Positions 8,188 through 16,601 are shown, counted from the stretch's first letter. The stretch: DNA of 64,000 nt from Bradyrhizobium zhengyangense (GCF_022012435.1 NZ_JAKLUA010000005.1:124001-188000); one strand, 5' to 3'. Numbers and translations are program-made. Notes: generated by a model from the letters alone, not told the origin.

Positions 8188-9063
8188 CTACTGCTCCAGA
8201 TACTTCTTCATCTCCGCGATCAGCCCCTCGCGCAGCTCGGGCCGCTTCAGCGCATAGGCGATGTTGGCGCGCAGGAAGCCGGGCTTGGAGCCGCAATCAT
8301 GACGCTCGCCCTCGAACTCGACGCCGTAGAATTTCTGCGATTTGGCGAGGCCGATCATCGCGTCGGTGAGCTGGATCTCGCCGCCGGCGCCGCGCTCCTG
8401 GGTCTCCAGAATCTTGAAGATCTCGGGCTGCAGAATGTAGCGGCCTGTGATCGAAAGGTTTGAGGGCGCCGTGCCCTTGGCCGGCTTCTCGACCATGCCA
8501 TCGACCTCGAACATCTTGCCGGTGCGCTTTCCGACGCCGCAGATGCCGTATTGATGGGTGAGATGGTCGGGCACCGCCTCGACCGCGATCAGGTTGGATT
8601 TCTCGCCGAGCGTTGCCGCCGTCTCGACCATCTGCTTCAGGCATCCGGGCGAATTGAGCACGAGCTCGTCGGGCAGCACCACCGCGAACGGCTCGTTGCC
8701 GACGATGTCGCGCGCGCACCAGACCGCGTGGCCGAGGCCGAGCGGCGCCTGCTGGCGGGTGAAGCTGACGGCGCCGGCTTCCGGCTGGTTCTGCGCCAGG
8801 ATCTCCTGCTCGGCCTTCTTGCCGCGCTGACTGAGCGTCGTGTCGAGCTCGAACATCCTGTCGAAATGGTCTTCGATGACGTTCTTGTTACGGCCGGTGA
8901 CGAAGATGAAGTGCTCGATGCCGGCTTCCCGCGCCTCGTCATAGACGTACTGGATCAGGGGCTTGTCGACGATGGTGAGCATTTCCTTCGGCATCGCCTT
9001 GGTGGCGGGCAGGACGCGGGTGCCGAGGCCGGCGACGGGAAATACGGCTTTGCGGATTTTCAT
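8188..9063 (-). CDS. galU: UTP-glucose-1-phosphate uridylyltransferase
   Basis: A 291-residue cytosolic nucleotidyltransferase that makes UDP-glucose from UTP and glucose-1-phosphate. The N-terminal signature AVFPVAGLGTRVLPATKAMP is the nucleotide-binding loop, followed by KEMLTIVDKPLIQYV. Further family motifs are LGLGHAVWCARD, VLPDELV and VEKPAKGTAPSNL. The length matches the family. The start at 9063 (MKIRKAVFPVAG) is the normal family start; the frame continues to 9138 but lacks conserved sequence there. UDP-glucose would feed exopolysaccharide, lipopolysaccharide and the periplasmic glucans that OpgC (43.5 kb) modifies. Confidence 0.93.
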   Translation of the reverse strand: MKIRKAVFPVAGLGTRVLPATKAMPKEMLTIVDKPLIQYVYDEAREAGIEHFIFVTGRNKNVIEDHFDRMFELDTTLSQRGKKAEQEILAQNQPEAGAVSFTRQQAPLGLGHAVWCARDIVGNEPFAVVLPDELVLNSPGCLKQMVETAATLGEKSNLIAVEAVPDHLTHQYGICGVGKRTGKMFEVDGMVEKPAKGTAPSNLSITGRYILQPEIFKILETQERGAGGEIQLTDAMIGLAKSQKFYGVEFEGERHDCGSKPGFLRANIAYALKRPELREGLIAEMKKYLEQ

Positions 9064-9175
9064 GGGATTGATCGAATACCTTGGGGCGCAGGTGAAAGAA
9101 GCAATGCTTCTTGCTAGCGGTTTTGCAGCCGGTAACAAAGGCGGATGTAGGGCTCCGTTTCAGAGAATTTGCGAA

Positions 9176-9202
9176 AAAGGTGACCAGCAAAAATTCACCT
9201 TT
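9176..9202. promoter_or_regulatory. inverted repeat between galU and the transglycosylase gene
   Basis: AAAGGTGA (9176-9183) and TCACCTTT (9195-9202) form perfect 8-bp arms with an 11-bp AT-rich spacer, in the divergent intergenic region of galU (start 9063) and the lytic transglycosylase (start 9237). It could be an operator; no regulator is identified. Confidence 0.4.
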
Positions 9203-9236
9203 GTTAAGATATTGGCAACCGTAACGAGGCCTCCTG

Positions 9237-10676
9237 ATGGCGGATTTTCGGCCGGACGGATGGGATATGAGGCAATCGGTGGCAGGCTTGGCAAAACGCG
9301 GCGGATCTCTGGCGAGCGCAACAATGATTGCGGCCGCGCTTCTGTTCCCTGTGTCCGCGCGGGCCCAAGGGCAACAAGGACAACAGGGGCAAAGCGGCCT
9401 GTCCAACCTGTTCGGCGGTATTTTCTCCGGCTCGAATCCGGCGCCGTCGCAGCCGGCCCCGGGCGGGGCCCAGACGGGAGCTCAACCTTGGAGCGGCGAG
9501 GACGGCGCCTCCGGCCATCCGCTGATGACGGCGGCTGCGATCCGCGAGGCGGCCGGCAATTTCGACAATTGCGTTGCGGGCATGTGGCCTGATGCCGCAC
9601 GGCGCGGCATCACGCAGGAGAATTTTCAGCGCTTCACCGCTGGGCTGTCGCCCGACTTGCGCATCATGGACCTGATGGACTCTCAGCCGGAGTTCTCCAA
9701 GTCGATCTGGGACTATCTCGACATCCTCGTGAACGACAACCGCCTCGCCAAGGGCAAGGAAATCCTCGCCCAATACAAGGCGCAGTTCGACGCGACCGAA
9801 AAGGCCTATGGCGTCGACCGCTATATCATCGCGGCGATCTGGGGCATCGAATCCAACTATTCGACGCAGATGGGCGACCGCAGCGTGCTGCAATCGACCG
9901 CGACGCTCGCCTGCGTCGGCCGCCGCCAGGCCTATTTCAAGGACGAGTTCCTCTCGGCACTGGAGATCCTCAACCGCGGCGATCTGCGCCCTGAGCAGAT
10001 GCGCGGCTCCTGGGCCGGCGCATTCGGCCCGACCCAGTTCATGCCGACCGCGTTCAAGCGCTTTGCCGTCGATGGCGACGGCGACGGAAGGCGCGACGTG
10101 GTCGACAATCCGACCGATCTAATCGCCTCGACAGCGAACAATCTGAAGAAGGACGGCTGGCAGAGCGGCCAGACCTGGGGCTTTGAGGTCGTGGTGCCGC
10201 AGGGCTTCAACTACATGCTGGCCGACCGGGCCAAGATGATGACGCTCGCGCAATGGGAGAAGCTCGGGCTCAAGCGGGCGACCAATCAGCCTTTCCCACA
10301 TCCGGCGGATAAAGCCTATTTGCTGGCGCCCGCCGGCGCGCAGGGGCCCGGCTTCCTGATGCTGCAGAACTTCCGCGTCATCATGAAATACAATCCCGCC
10401 GAGGCCTATGCGATGGCGATCGGCCATTTCGCCGACCGCCTGCGCGGCGGGCAGCCCTTCGTGCAGCCATGGCCGCGGCAGGAACGGGAGCTGTCGCGGA
10501 CCGAGCGGCTGGAACTGCAGCAGCTCTTGGCCCAGCGTGGCTTCTATAAGGGTACCCCGGACGGCCAGTTCGGCGGCCAGACCCGGGAGGCGTTGCGCAA
10601 CTTCCAGGTCTCGATCGGGCTCCCTGCCGACGGGTTTGCCACCTCCGACGTGCTGGACCGGCTGCGCGGGCGGTAA
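9237..10676 (+). CDS. lytic murein transglycosylase (SLT_2/MltB type) with peptidoglycan-binding domain
   Basis: A 479-residue exported enzyme that cleaves the glycan strand of peptidoglycan. An N-terminal signal peptide (ATMIAAALLFPVSARAQ) is followed by a Gln/Gly/Ser/Pro-rich linker, then the SLT_2 domain (about 95-385). The catalytic Glu lies in IIAAIWGIESNYS, and GSWAGAFGPTQFMPTAF is the family motif. A PG_binding_1 domain (about 415-478, RGFYKGTPDGQFGGQTREAL) closes the protein. An internal ATG at 9267 (MRQSVAGLAKRG) would give a better signal-peptide N-terminus and is an equally good start. No lipobox is seen, so it is probably soluble in the periplasm. Confidence 0.88.
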   Translation: MADFRPDGWDMRQSVAGLAKRGGSLASATMIAAALLFPVSARAQGQQGQQGQSGLSNLFGGIFSGSNPAPSQPAPGGAQTGAQPWSGEDGASGHPLMTAAAIREAAGNFDNCVAGMWPDAARRGITQENFQRFTAGLSPDLRIMDLMDSQPEFSKSIWDYLDILVNDNRLAKGKEILAQYKAQFDATEKAYGVDRYIIAAIWGIESNYSTQMGDRSVLQSTATLACVGRRQAYFKDEFLSALEILNRGDLRPEQMRGSWAGAFGPTQFMPTAFKRFAVDGDGDGRRDVVDNPTDLIASTANNLKKDGWQSGQTWGFEVVVPQGFNYMLADRAKMMTLAQWEKLGLKRATNQPFPHPADKAYLLAPAGAQGPGFLMLQNFRVIMKYNPAEAYAMAIGHFADRLRGGQPFVQPWPRQERELSRTERLELQQLLAQRGFYKGTPDGQFGGQTREALRNFQVSIGLPADGFATSDVLDRLRGR

Positions 10677-10825
10677 AAGCGGCCCGAAAGTAACCCTGAG
10701 CGGCGATTTTGGCCGGATCGGCGGTGTATTCCCTAAGAATCTGCAAGAGAATTTGCCCGTTTGGCGCCCGATTCCGTTATTATAACGACCTATCTCCAGA
10801 CCCCATTGCGCGCGCCCGAGATCGC

Positions 10826-12535
10826 ATGTCGAAGCCAAAATCCTTTTTCAAGGCGCTGACCGAGACCGGCCCGCTGATCGCGCTGGGGACGGCGCTTGCG
10901 ATCCTAGTCTCGATCGCGGGACCGGCCTCGGCGCAGTTCTTCAACTTCCCGGGCTTCGGTGGCCCGCCGCAGCGATCGGCGCCGCCGCCGCAGCGTGGTG
11001 GCGGCTGGTTCGGCGGTGATTTCTTCGCGCCCTTCCAACAGCAGCAGCAGCAGGCCCCACGCCAGGATTTTTCGCGCGCGCCGGCACCCGCCAAGCGTGA
11101 CACCATTCCGGACAAGAACGTGCTGGTGATCGGCGATGCCATGGCCGACTGGCTCGCCTATGGCCTTGAAGACGCCTACACCGAGCAGCCCGACATGGGC
11201 GTGATCCGCAAGCACAGGACCACGTCTGGCCTGATCAAGTATCAGCCGAAGGGCGAGCCCTCGGACTGGGCCGCGGCCGCGAAGGGCATTCTGGAGACCG
11301 AGAAGCCTGACGTCATCGTCGTCATGCTCGGCCTCAACGATCGCATGTCGATCCGCGAGCCTGTCACCGACAAGCCTGCGGAGAAGGACAAGGACAAGAA
11401 GAACGACAAGGGCGCGCGCGCCAAGCCGCAAGGAAAAGGTGACGCCAAACCGGGTGACGCGAAGTCCGGCGAGACCAAGTCCGACACCGCGGCAAAGCCG
11501 GACGACAAGCCCGTCGACACCGACCTGCCGCAGGACGACGCCGACAACGCGGACACGCCCGCAGCCGCGCCCGAAAAGGCCCCGCGTAATCCAAATGGCG
11601 TCTACGAATTCCGCGACGACCGCTGGGTTGAGCTCTACGGCAAGAAGATCGAGGAACTTGCGGGCGTCCTGAAGGCCAAGGGCGTGCCGGTGCTCTGGGT
11701 CGGCCTGCCCGCGATCCGCGGACCCAAGGGCACCGCGGACATGCTGTTCCTGGATTCGCTCTATCGCGAAGGCGCAGCCAAGGCCGGCATCACCTATGTC
11801 GACGTCTGGGACGGCTTTGTCGACGAGGCCGGCCGCTTCCTGCAGAAGGGCCCTGATTTCGAAGGCCAGATCCGACAGCTGCGCAGCGGCGACGGCGTCT
11901 ATTTCACCAAGCCCGGCGCGCGCAAGCTCGCGCACTATGTCGAACGCGAGATCACGCGTCTCCTGGCCGGCCGTTCCGGTCCGATCGCCCTGCCGAGCGA
12001 ACCGGCAACGCCCGACACCAACGCCGAGCCCGGCAAGCCGCCGCCGCGGCCGCTCGCCGGCCCGATCGTGCCGCTGGTTGCGGCCTCGATCTCGACCGAT
12101 CAATTGCTGGGTGGACCCGGCACGCGCCCCGCCTCCGTCGATGCGCTCGCGGCCAGGACGCTGGTGAAGGGCGAACCGCTGGCCGCGCCCGCGGGCCGTG
12201 CGGATGATTATTCCTGGCCGCGCCGCGAGGTCGGCCGCGAGCAAGCCAAGGGCGATACGCCTGTTGCGGCGACGACGCCCGACGGCGGCGCTGCGGCGCC
12301 CGGCACGCCCGGTGCTGCCGCTGCGATCGCGCCTCCCAAGCCGGTCGCACCGAAGAAGCCGACGCCGCCGCCGCAGCCGGCACAGGCAACGCCGTCACTG
12401 CGTGATTTCTTCGGCTTCGGCTCGCCGCAACCTGCTCCGCGTCAACTGGCGCCCGGGCCGCGCAACCCGAATCCGAACCCCGCGATTCCGCGTCCGCCCG
12501 GCAATGTCGGGCGTGCAGCCGAAGTGGTTCGGTAG
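10826..12535 (+). CDS. SGNH/GDSL hydrolase-like protein, DUF459 family
   Basis: A 569-residue exported protein. An N-terminal helix (PLIALGTALAILVSIAGPASA) acts as signal peptide or anchor, followed by a Gly/Pro/Gln-rich linker. The SGNH fold then starts with VLVIGDAMADWLAYGL (block I, GDAM instead of GDSL) and has VVMLGLNDRMSI (block III, GxND). A Lys/Asp/Pro-rich insert of about 85 residues (about 171-255) interrupts the domain before ELYGKKIEEL, and the last block reads VYFTKPGARKLAHYV with the catalytic His. The C-terminal 150 residues are Pro/Ala-rich. DUF459 proteins are thought to act on cell-envelope acyl groups, but no reaction is proven. ATG 10826 is the first start before the hydrophobic segment. 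Confidence 0.78.
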   Translation: MSKPKSFFKALTETGPLIALGTALAILVSIAGPASAQFFNFPGFGGPPQRSAPPPQRGGGWFGGDFFAPFQQQQQQAPRQDFSRAPAPAKRDTIPDKNVLVIGDAMADWLAYGLEDAYTEQPDMGVIRKHRTTSGLIKYQPKGEPSDWAAAAKGILETEKPDVIVVMLGLNDRMSIREPVTDKPAEKDKDKKNDKGARAKPQGKGDAKPGDAKSGETKSDTAAKPDDKPVDTDLPQDDADNADTPAAAPEKAPRNPNGVYEFRDDRWVELYGKKIEELAGVLKAKGVPVLWVGLPAIRGPKGTADMLFLDSLYREGAAKAGITYVDVWDGFVDEAGRFLQKGPDFEGQIRQLRSGDGVYFTKPGARKLAHYVEREITRLLAGRSGPIALPSEPATPDTNAEPGKPPPRPLAGPIVPLVAASISTDQLLGGPGTRPASVDALAARTLVKGEPLAAPAGRADDYSWPRREVGREQAKGDTPVAATTPDGGAAAPGTPGAAAAIAPPKPVAPKKPTPPPQPAQATPSLRDFFGFGSPQPAPRQLAPGPRNPNPNPAIPRPPGNVGRAAEVVR

Positions 12536-12545
12536 TTTAGTCTTA

Positions 12546-12670
12546 TGTCCCGGACGCGGCGCAGCGCCTTGGTGGTGCGCCGCGGAGCCGGACCCAGCTT
12601 CTTCAACATCGACAAAGAATTGCCCCGGCTCTGCGCAGCAGCGCTTTAGCGCTGCAGCGCGTCCGGGGCA
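12546..12670. repeat. palindromic intergenic repeat (TGTCCCGGACGCG family)
   Basis: The left end (TGTCCCGGACGCGGCGCAGC) and right end (GCTGCAGCGCGTCCGGGGCA) are largely complementary, with internal GC-rich hairpins around GCGCTTTAGCGC. It fills the space between the convergent DUF459 and csbD genes. A shorter related sequence is at 17495-17541. Confidence 0.6.
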
Positions 12671-12690
12671 CGAGAGCGCGTGTTTGTCGC

Positions 12691-13065
12691 TCAGCCGTAA
12701 TAACGCCAGCGCGGCGGCGGGCGACGGGCGGGGCGCGACATCAGAAGCGCGAGGGCGAAGCCGATGCCGCCCGCGATCAGAAGCGAGCCGAGCGGATTGT
12801 CCTGCACCTTCTGGGCAATCGCCTGCGAGCCGTCACGCAAGGTTTCGGCCGGCTTGTCGTAAGCATCCTTGGCGTAGCTGGTGGCGGTGTCCGCGGCGTC
12901 ACGGACGGCGTCCTTGGCCTGGCCGTAGAGATTCTGCACTGTGCCGGCGGCTTCGCGCGCCTTGCCCGATGCCTGCGTCTGCGCATCGCCTGCGAGATCG
13001 CCGACGGCGCCTTCAGCGCGTCCAGCGAATTCCTTGGCCGATCCGACGATCCTGTCCTTGTCCAT
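12691..13065 (-). CDS. CsbD-family general stress protein with C-terminal membrane helix
   Basis: A 124-residue protein. The first 60 residues match the CsbD pattern MDKDRIVGSAKEFAGRAEGA followed by Ala/Lys/Asp-rich amphipathic helices with repeated AKDA/AKDAYDKP segments. A glycine-rich hydrophobic helix (about 92-110, LGSLLIAGGIGFALALLM) and a basic tail follow, so the product is probably tethered to the inner membrane. CsbD proteins are stress-induced in many bacteria, with unknown mechanism. A candidate EcfG promoter lies 30-54 bp upstream (13095-13119), which fits a stress gene. It starts at ATG 13065 with a GGAGGAG site. Confidence 0.85.
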   Translation of the reverse strand: MDKDRIVGSAKEFAGRAEGAVGDLAGDAQTQASGKAREAAGTVQNLYGQAKDAVRDAADTATSYAKDAYDKPAETLRDGSQAIAQKVQDNPLGSLLIAGGIGFALALLMSRPARRPPPRWRYYG

Positions 13066-13094
13066 GATGCTCCTCCTCCGGGGTCAGCCGGAGT

Positions 13095-13119
13095 AACCGA
13101 TCAGGCGCAGCGCAGTTCC
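13095..13119 (-). promoter_or_regulatory. candidate EcfG (general stress sigma) promoter of csbD
   Basis: On the minus strand, GGAAC (13119-13115) is followed after 16 bases by GGTT (13098-13095). The EcfG consensus is GGAAC-N16/17-CGTT, so one base of the -10 differs. It sits at the right distance from the csbD start and in front of a typical stress gene. Confidence 0.55.
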
Positions 13120-13126
13120 AATCAGG

Positions 13127-13864
13127 TCAGAGAATGAGTCCGCCATCGACCACCAGTGTCTGACCGATGATGTAGGACGACAGCGTAGAGGCCAGGAACA
13201 GGGCCGCACCGGCCATGTCAGCCGGCGTGCCCAATCGCCGCAGCGGAATGCGCGCCAAGGCGCCCTCGAGCCGCTTGGGATTGTCGGTCGTCACCTTCGT
13301 CATCTTGGTGTCGACGAGGCCGGGCGCGATGCCGTTGACGCGGATGCCGTCCTCGGCCCACGCCTCGCCCAAGGTCCGCGTCAAGCCGACCGCGCCGGTC
13401 TTCGAGGCGTTGTAGGCGGGATTGCCCATGGTGGAATGATAGGCCGCGGTCGAGGACACCATGATCAACGCCCCCTTCGAATCCCGCAACATGGAATGAA
13501 ATCGCGTCGCGCACGCCATCAGGCTCATGAGATTGACCTCGACGACCTTGCGAAAGCCCGCCATCTCGAACTCGCCGCGGCGATAGATCACCGCGCCCTG
13601 CGCGAGCACGAGAATATCAAGCTTGTCGAAGGGCGGCTTGAACTCCTCGATCGCGCTCGTCTTGCTGACGTCGAGCTGCGCGTAGGCAAGACCGGCGAGA
13701 TCGGAGCCCTCCTCGACCGAATATTCCGCTGCACGCGCGCGCGTGCCGCATACCGCAACGCTAGCGCCTCTGGCGCGAAACGCCTGTGCAATACCATTGC
13801 CGATACCGCTGGAACCACCGACCACCAGCACCTGCTTGCCAGAGAAATCGAGCTCGTTCGCCAT
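13127..13864 (-). CDS. SDR family NAD(P)-dependent oxidoreductase
   Basis: A 245-residue classical short-chain dehydrogenase. The cofactor loop is GGSSGIGNGIAQAF (near residue 16), the catalytic Ser lies in VSSTAAYHS, and Tyr/Lys in AYNASKTGAVGLTRTL; the C-terminus GQTLVVDGGLIL is typical. The usual NNAG motif after the fourth strand is replaced by LAQG, which is unusual. The start at 13864 (MANELDFSGKQVLVVG) has a GGGGGAGG site upstream. It is divergent from a second SDR gene, with starts 98 bp apart. Its substrate is unknown; the nearby TfdA-like dioxygenase suggests a role in catabolism, as inference only. Confidence 0.85.
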   Translation of the reverse strand: MANELDFSGKQVLVVGGSSGIGNGIAQAFRARGASVAVCGTRARAAEYSVEEGSDLAGLAYAQLDVSKTSAIEEFKPPFDKLDILVLAQGAVIYRRGEFEMAGFRKVVEVNLMSLMACATRFHSMLRDSKGALIMVSSTAAYHSTMGNPAYNASKTGAVGLTRTLGEAWAEDGIRVNGIAPGLVDTKMTKVTTDNPKRLEGALARIPLRRLGTPADMAGAALFLASTLSSYIIGQTLVVDGGLIL

Positions 13865-13962
13865 CGCGGCCTCCCCCTTTGTCTTGCTTGTTTGACCTGT
13901 CTGCGGATCGATGCCAGCCTTGTCCATCTCACAACAAGAAACAAGAGACCACGAGGAAACAC

Positions 13963-14739
13963 ATGCCCGAGTTCAAGCTCAGCCGCTCCGTGAAGGGTCT
14001 GACCGTTCTCGTCACCGGCGCCGCCAGCGGCATGGGCCGAGCCACTGCACGCGTGTTCGCTGGCGAAGGCGCCAACGTCGCCGTCACCGACTATGACGAG
14101 CAAGGCGCGAGCGCAGTTGCCAAGGAGATCGCGGCGAGCGGCGGCTCGGCGAAATCGTGGAAGCTCGACGTCGCCGACGGCGGCGAAATCAAGCGCGTGG
14201 TTGGCGATGTCGCCGCGCATTTCGGCGGTCTCGACATCGTCATCAACAATGCCGGCATCTCCGTGCGCGTCGCGATCGACGATGAGGCTTATGAAGATGC
14301 CTGGGCCAAGGGCATCGCGGTGATGCTGACGGCGCATCCACGCATCATCCGCGCCGCGCTGCCGCATTTGCGCAAATCGAAATCGCCACGCATCGTCAAC
14401 ATCGCCTCGACCGAAGCGCTCGGCGCCACCGCATTGCACAGCCCCTATTCGGCGGCGAAGGGTGGCGTTGCGAGCCTGACGCGCTCGCTCGCAGTCGAGC
14501 TCGGCCGCGAGGGCATCACGGTCAATTGCATCTGCCCGGGCCCGATCCGCACCGCCATCACGGACCGCATCTCCGAGGAGCACAAGACCATCTACGCCAA
14601 GCGCCGCACCGCGCTCGGCCGCTACGGCGACCCAGAAGAGGTCGCGCATATGACGCTGAGCCTGTGCCTGCCGGCAGCGTCTTTTCTTACCGGTGCCGTG
14701 ATCCCGGTCGACGGCGGGCTGATAGCGCGGAATGCGTGA
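13963..14739 (+). CDS. SDR family oxidoreductase, upstream of TfdA-like gene
   Basis: A 258-residue short-chain dehydrogenase with canonical motifs: TGAASGMGRATA (cofactor loop, near residue 17), NNAGISVRVAIDD, catalytic Ser in NIASTEALGA, and YSAAKGGVASLTRSL with the active Tyr and Lys. The C-terminus FLTGAVIPVDGG is standard. The start at ATG 13963 has GAGGA upstream. The gene lies 98 bp before the TfdA-like dioxygenase on the same strand, so the two may be co-transcribed and act in one pathway. The substrate cannot be assigned. Confidence 0.85.
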   Translation: MPEFKLSRSVKGLTVLVTGAASGMGRATARVFAGEGANVAVTDYDEQGASAVAKEIAASGGSAKSWKLDVADGGEIKRVVGDVAAHFGGLDIVINNAGISVRVAIDDEAYEDAWAKGIAVMLTAHPRIIRAALPHLRKSKSPRIVNIASTEALGATALHSPYSAAKGGVASLTRSLAVELGREGITVNCICPGPIRTAITDRISEEHKTIYAKRRTALGRYGDPEEVAHMTLSLCLPAASFLTGAVIPVDGGLIARNA

Positions 14740-14837
14740 GAGCCATGCGCGGCGAGCGTTGACAACCACTGTTACGAGAGTAGCTTTTTCACCGACAGAG
14801 CGGGCCCAACCGCTCGCAATTCGTGGGAGAGAACGCC

Positions 14838-15725
14838 ATGTCGATCGCCATCCGGCAGCTTCAGAAGCATTTTGTCGGCGAGGTTTCGGGCCTCGACCTG
14901 CGAAAGCCGCTCACGCCGGATGAGGCCCGCGAGATCGAGTCCGCCATGGACAAATATGCGGTGCTCGTCTTCCACGACCAGGATATCAGCGACGAGCAGC
15001 AGATGGCGTTCGCGCTGAATTTCGGTCAGCGCGAGGATGCCCGCGGCGGCACGGTGACCAAGGAAAAGGACTATCGGCTGCAGTCCGGCCTCAACGACGT
15101 CTCCAACCTCGGCAAGGACGGCAAGCCGCTGGCAAAAGACAGCCGCTCGCATCTGTTCAATCTCGGCAACTGCCTGTGGCATTCCGACAGTTCGTTCCGC
15201 CCAATCCCGGCAAAATTCTCGCTGCTGTCAGCCCGCGTGGTGAACCCGAAGGGCGGCAACACCGAATTCGCCGATATGCGCGCGGCCTATGACGCGCTCG
15301 ACGACGAGACCAAGGCGGAGATCGAGGACCTCGTCTGCGAGCACTCGTTGATGTATTCGCGGGGATCGCTCGGCTTCACCGAGTATACCGACGAGGAAAA
15401 GGCGATGTTCAAGCCGGTGCTGCAGCGGCTGGTGCGGACCCATCCCGTGCATCGCCGCAAATCGCTGTATCTGTCATCGCATGCCGGCAAGGTCGTCGGC
15501 ATGAGCGTGCCGGAAGGTCGGCTGTTGCTGCGCGATCTCAACGAGCACGCGACGCAAGCCGAGTTCGTCTACGTCCACAAATGGAAGCTGCATGACCTCG
15601 TGATGTGGGACAACCGCCAGACCATGCATCGCGTCCGCCGCTACGACCAGTCGCAGCCGCGCGACATGCGCCGTGCGACGGTGGCGGGGACCGAGCCGAC
15701 GGTTCAGCAGCAGGCGGCGGAGTAG
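14838..15725 (+). CDS. TfdA-like Fe(II)/2-oxoglutarate-dependent dioxygenase
   Basis: A 295-residue TauD/TfdA family enzyme. The iron triad is visible: H115 and D117 in LWHSDSSF, and H264 in TMHRVRRYD. R275 and R279 in RDMRRATVAG fit the co-substrate arginines. This spacing is almost the same as in the 2,4-D dioxygenase TfdA (H114, D116, H263, R274). Shared local sequence includes VLVFHDQ, EFADMRAAYDAL and VMWDNR. Such enzymes hydroxylate a carbon next to an ether or sulfonate using O2 and 2-oxoglutarate. It resembles the tfdA-alpha group described from Bradyrhizobium, but the native substrate may be another aryloxyacid or a plant compound. ATG 14838 has GGGAGAG upstream. Confidence 0.82.
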   Translation: MSIAIRQLQKHFVGEVSGLDLRKPLTPDEAREIESAMDKYAVLVFHDQDISDEQQMAFALNFGQREDARGGTVTKEKDYRLQSGLNDVSNLGKDGKPLAKDSRSHLFNLGNCLWHSDSSFRPIPAKFSLLSARVVNPKGGNTEFADMRAAYDALDDETKAEIEDLVCEHSLMYSRGSLGFTEYTDEEKAMFKPVLQRLVRTHPVHRRKSLYLSSHAGKVVGMSVPEGRLLLRDLNEHATQAEFVYVHKWKLHDLVMWDNRQTMHRVRRYDQSQPRDMRRATVAGTEPTVQQQAAE

Positions 15726-15743
15726 CGTCAATCCAGCAGCGGG

Positions 15744-15774
15744 TGTCATCGCTCGGCTCAAGCCGGGGCATGAC
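15744..15774. repeat. short palindromic intergenic element
   Basis: GTCAT...ATGAC ends (15744-15748 and 15770-15774) enclose complementary CGGCT/AGCCG. It lies between the convergent TfdA-like gene and yqgE and looks like a reduced relative of the longer palindromic repeats in this window. Confidence 0.4.
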
Positions 15775-15814
15775 AGCGGAAGGTGACACGCGACTGCAAA
15801 GTCGCCCCACCCAG

Positions 15815-16459
15815 CTACGCGTGCCCGGCCTCGTTCGACAGCATGCCGGGATCGATACCGATCTTGCGCAGGGCGCGGCCGTATTTCTCGTCGACGTCGT
15901 CGCCGAAGATCAGGTCCGCGTCCGCGTCGCAATGCAGCCAGCCGTTGCTCTGGATCTCGGTCTCGAGCTGGCCAGGCCCCCAGCCGGCGTAACCGAGCGC
16001 GAGGATGGCGTGCTTGGGGCCGGAGCCGTTGGCGATCGCGCGGAGAATGTCGACCGTCGCGGTGAGGCAGACGCCGTCATCGATCCGCAGCGTCGCGTTC
16101 TCGATATAGAAATCGCTGGAATGCAGCACGAAGCCGCGGCCGGTGTCGACCGGCCCGCCGCGCAGCACCTTCATGCTTTCGGCATTTTCGGGCAGCTTGA
16201 TGTGCTCGCCCTTCTTGACGATTCCGAGCTGCTCCAAGAGCTCCGGAAAGTCGATGCTGCCCGCGGGATGATTGACGATGATGCCCATCGCGCCTTCGGC
16301 GGAATGAGCGCAGAGATAGATCACCGAGCGCTCGAAGCGGGAGTCGCCCATCACCGGCATCGCGATCAGGAGCCGGCCGTCGAGGTAAGCGGCGGAATTG
16401 GGGAGCCTGGGGCCTGTGCCGCGGGTGCTTTCGCCCGTCCTCTTGCCTGTGGGAGCCAT
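15815..16459 (-). CDS. YqgE/AlgH family protein (UPF0301)
   Basis: A 214-residue cytosolic protein matching the YqgE/AlgH family along its length: LDGRLLIAMPVMGDSRFERS, then VIYLCAHSAEGAMGIIVN, VLRGGPVDTGRGFVLHS, the segment around ILALGYAGWGPGQLE, and WL with DLIFG. The biochemical function is not established; AlgH in Pseudomonas affects alginate gene expression. The first 20 residues are polar and variable. It is divergent from the DsbD-alpha-like gene, with starts 142 bp apart. Confidence 0.88.
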   Translation of the reverse strand: MAPTGKRTGESTRGTGPRLPNSAAYLDGRLLIAMPVMGDSRFERSVIYLCAHSAEGAMGIIVNHPAGSIDFPELLEQLGIVKKGEHIKLPENAESMKVLRGGPVDTGRGFVLHSSDFYIENATLRIDDGVCLTATVDILRAIANGSGPKHAILALGYAGWGPGQLETEIQSNGWLHCDADADLIFGDDVDEKYGRALRKIGIDPGMLSNEAGHA

Positions 16460-16601
16460 CGGTGAAGCACTCCGGTTTGAATTCCTATCCTGATGTCGGG
16501 CCGCCCTGCTGTCAAATCAAGGCTTGCAGAGATATGATTCGGGTGCATCCATCACAAGCAATTCAATGGTTTGACCAGGGGCGACCCTGTAAAGACGTGC
16601 C

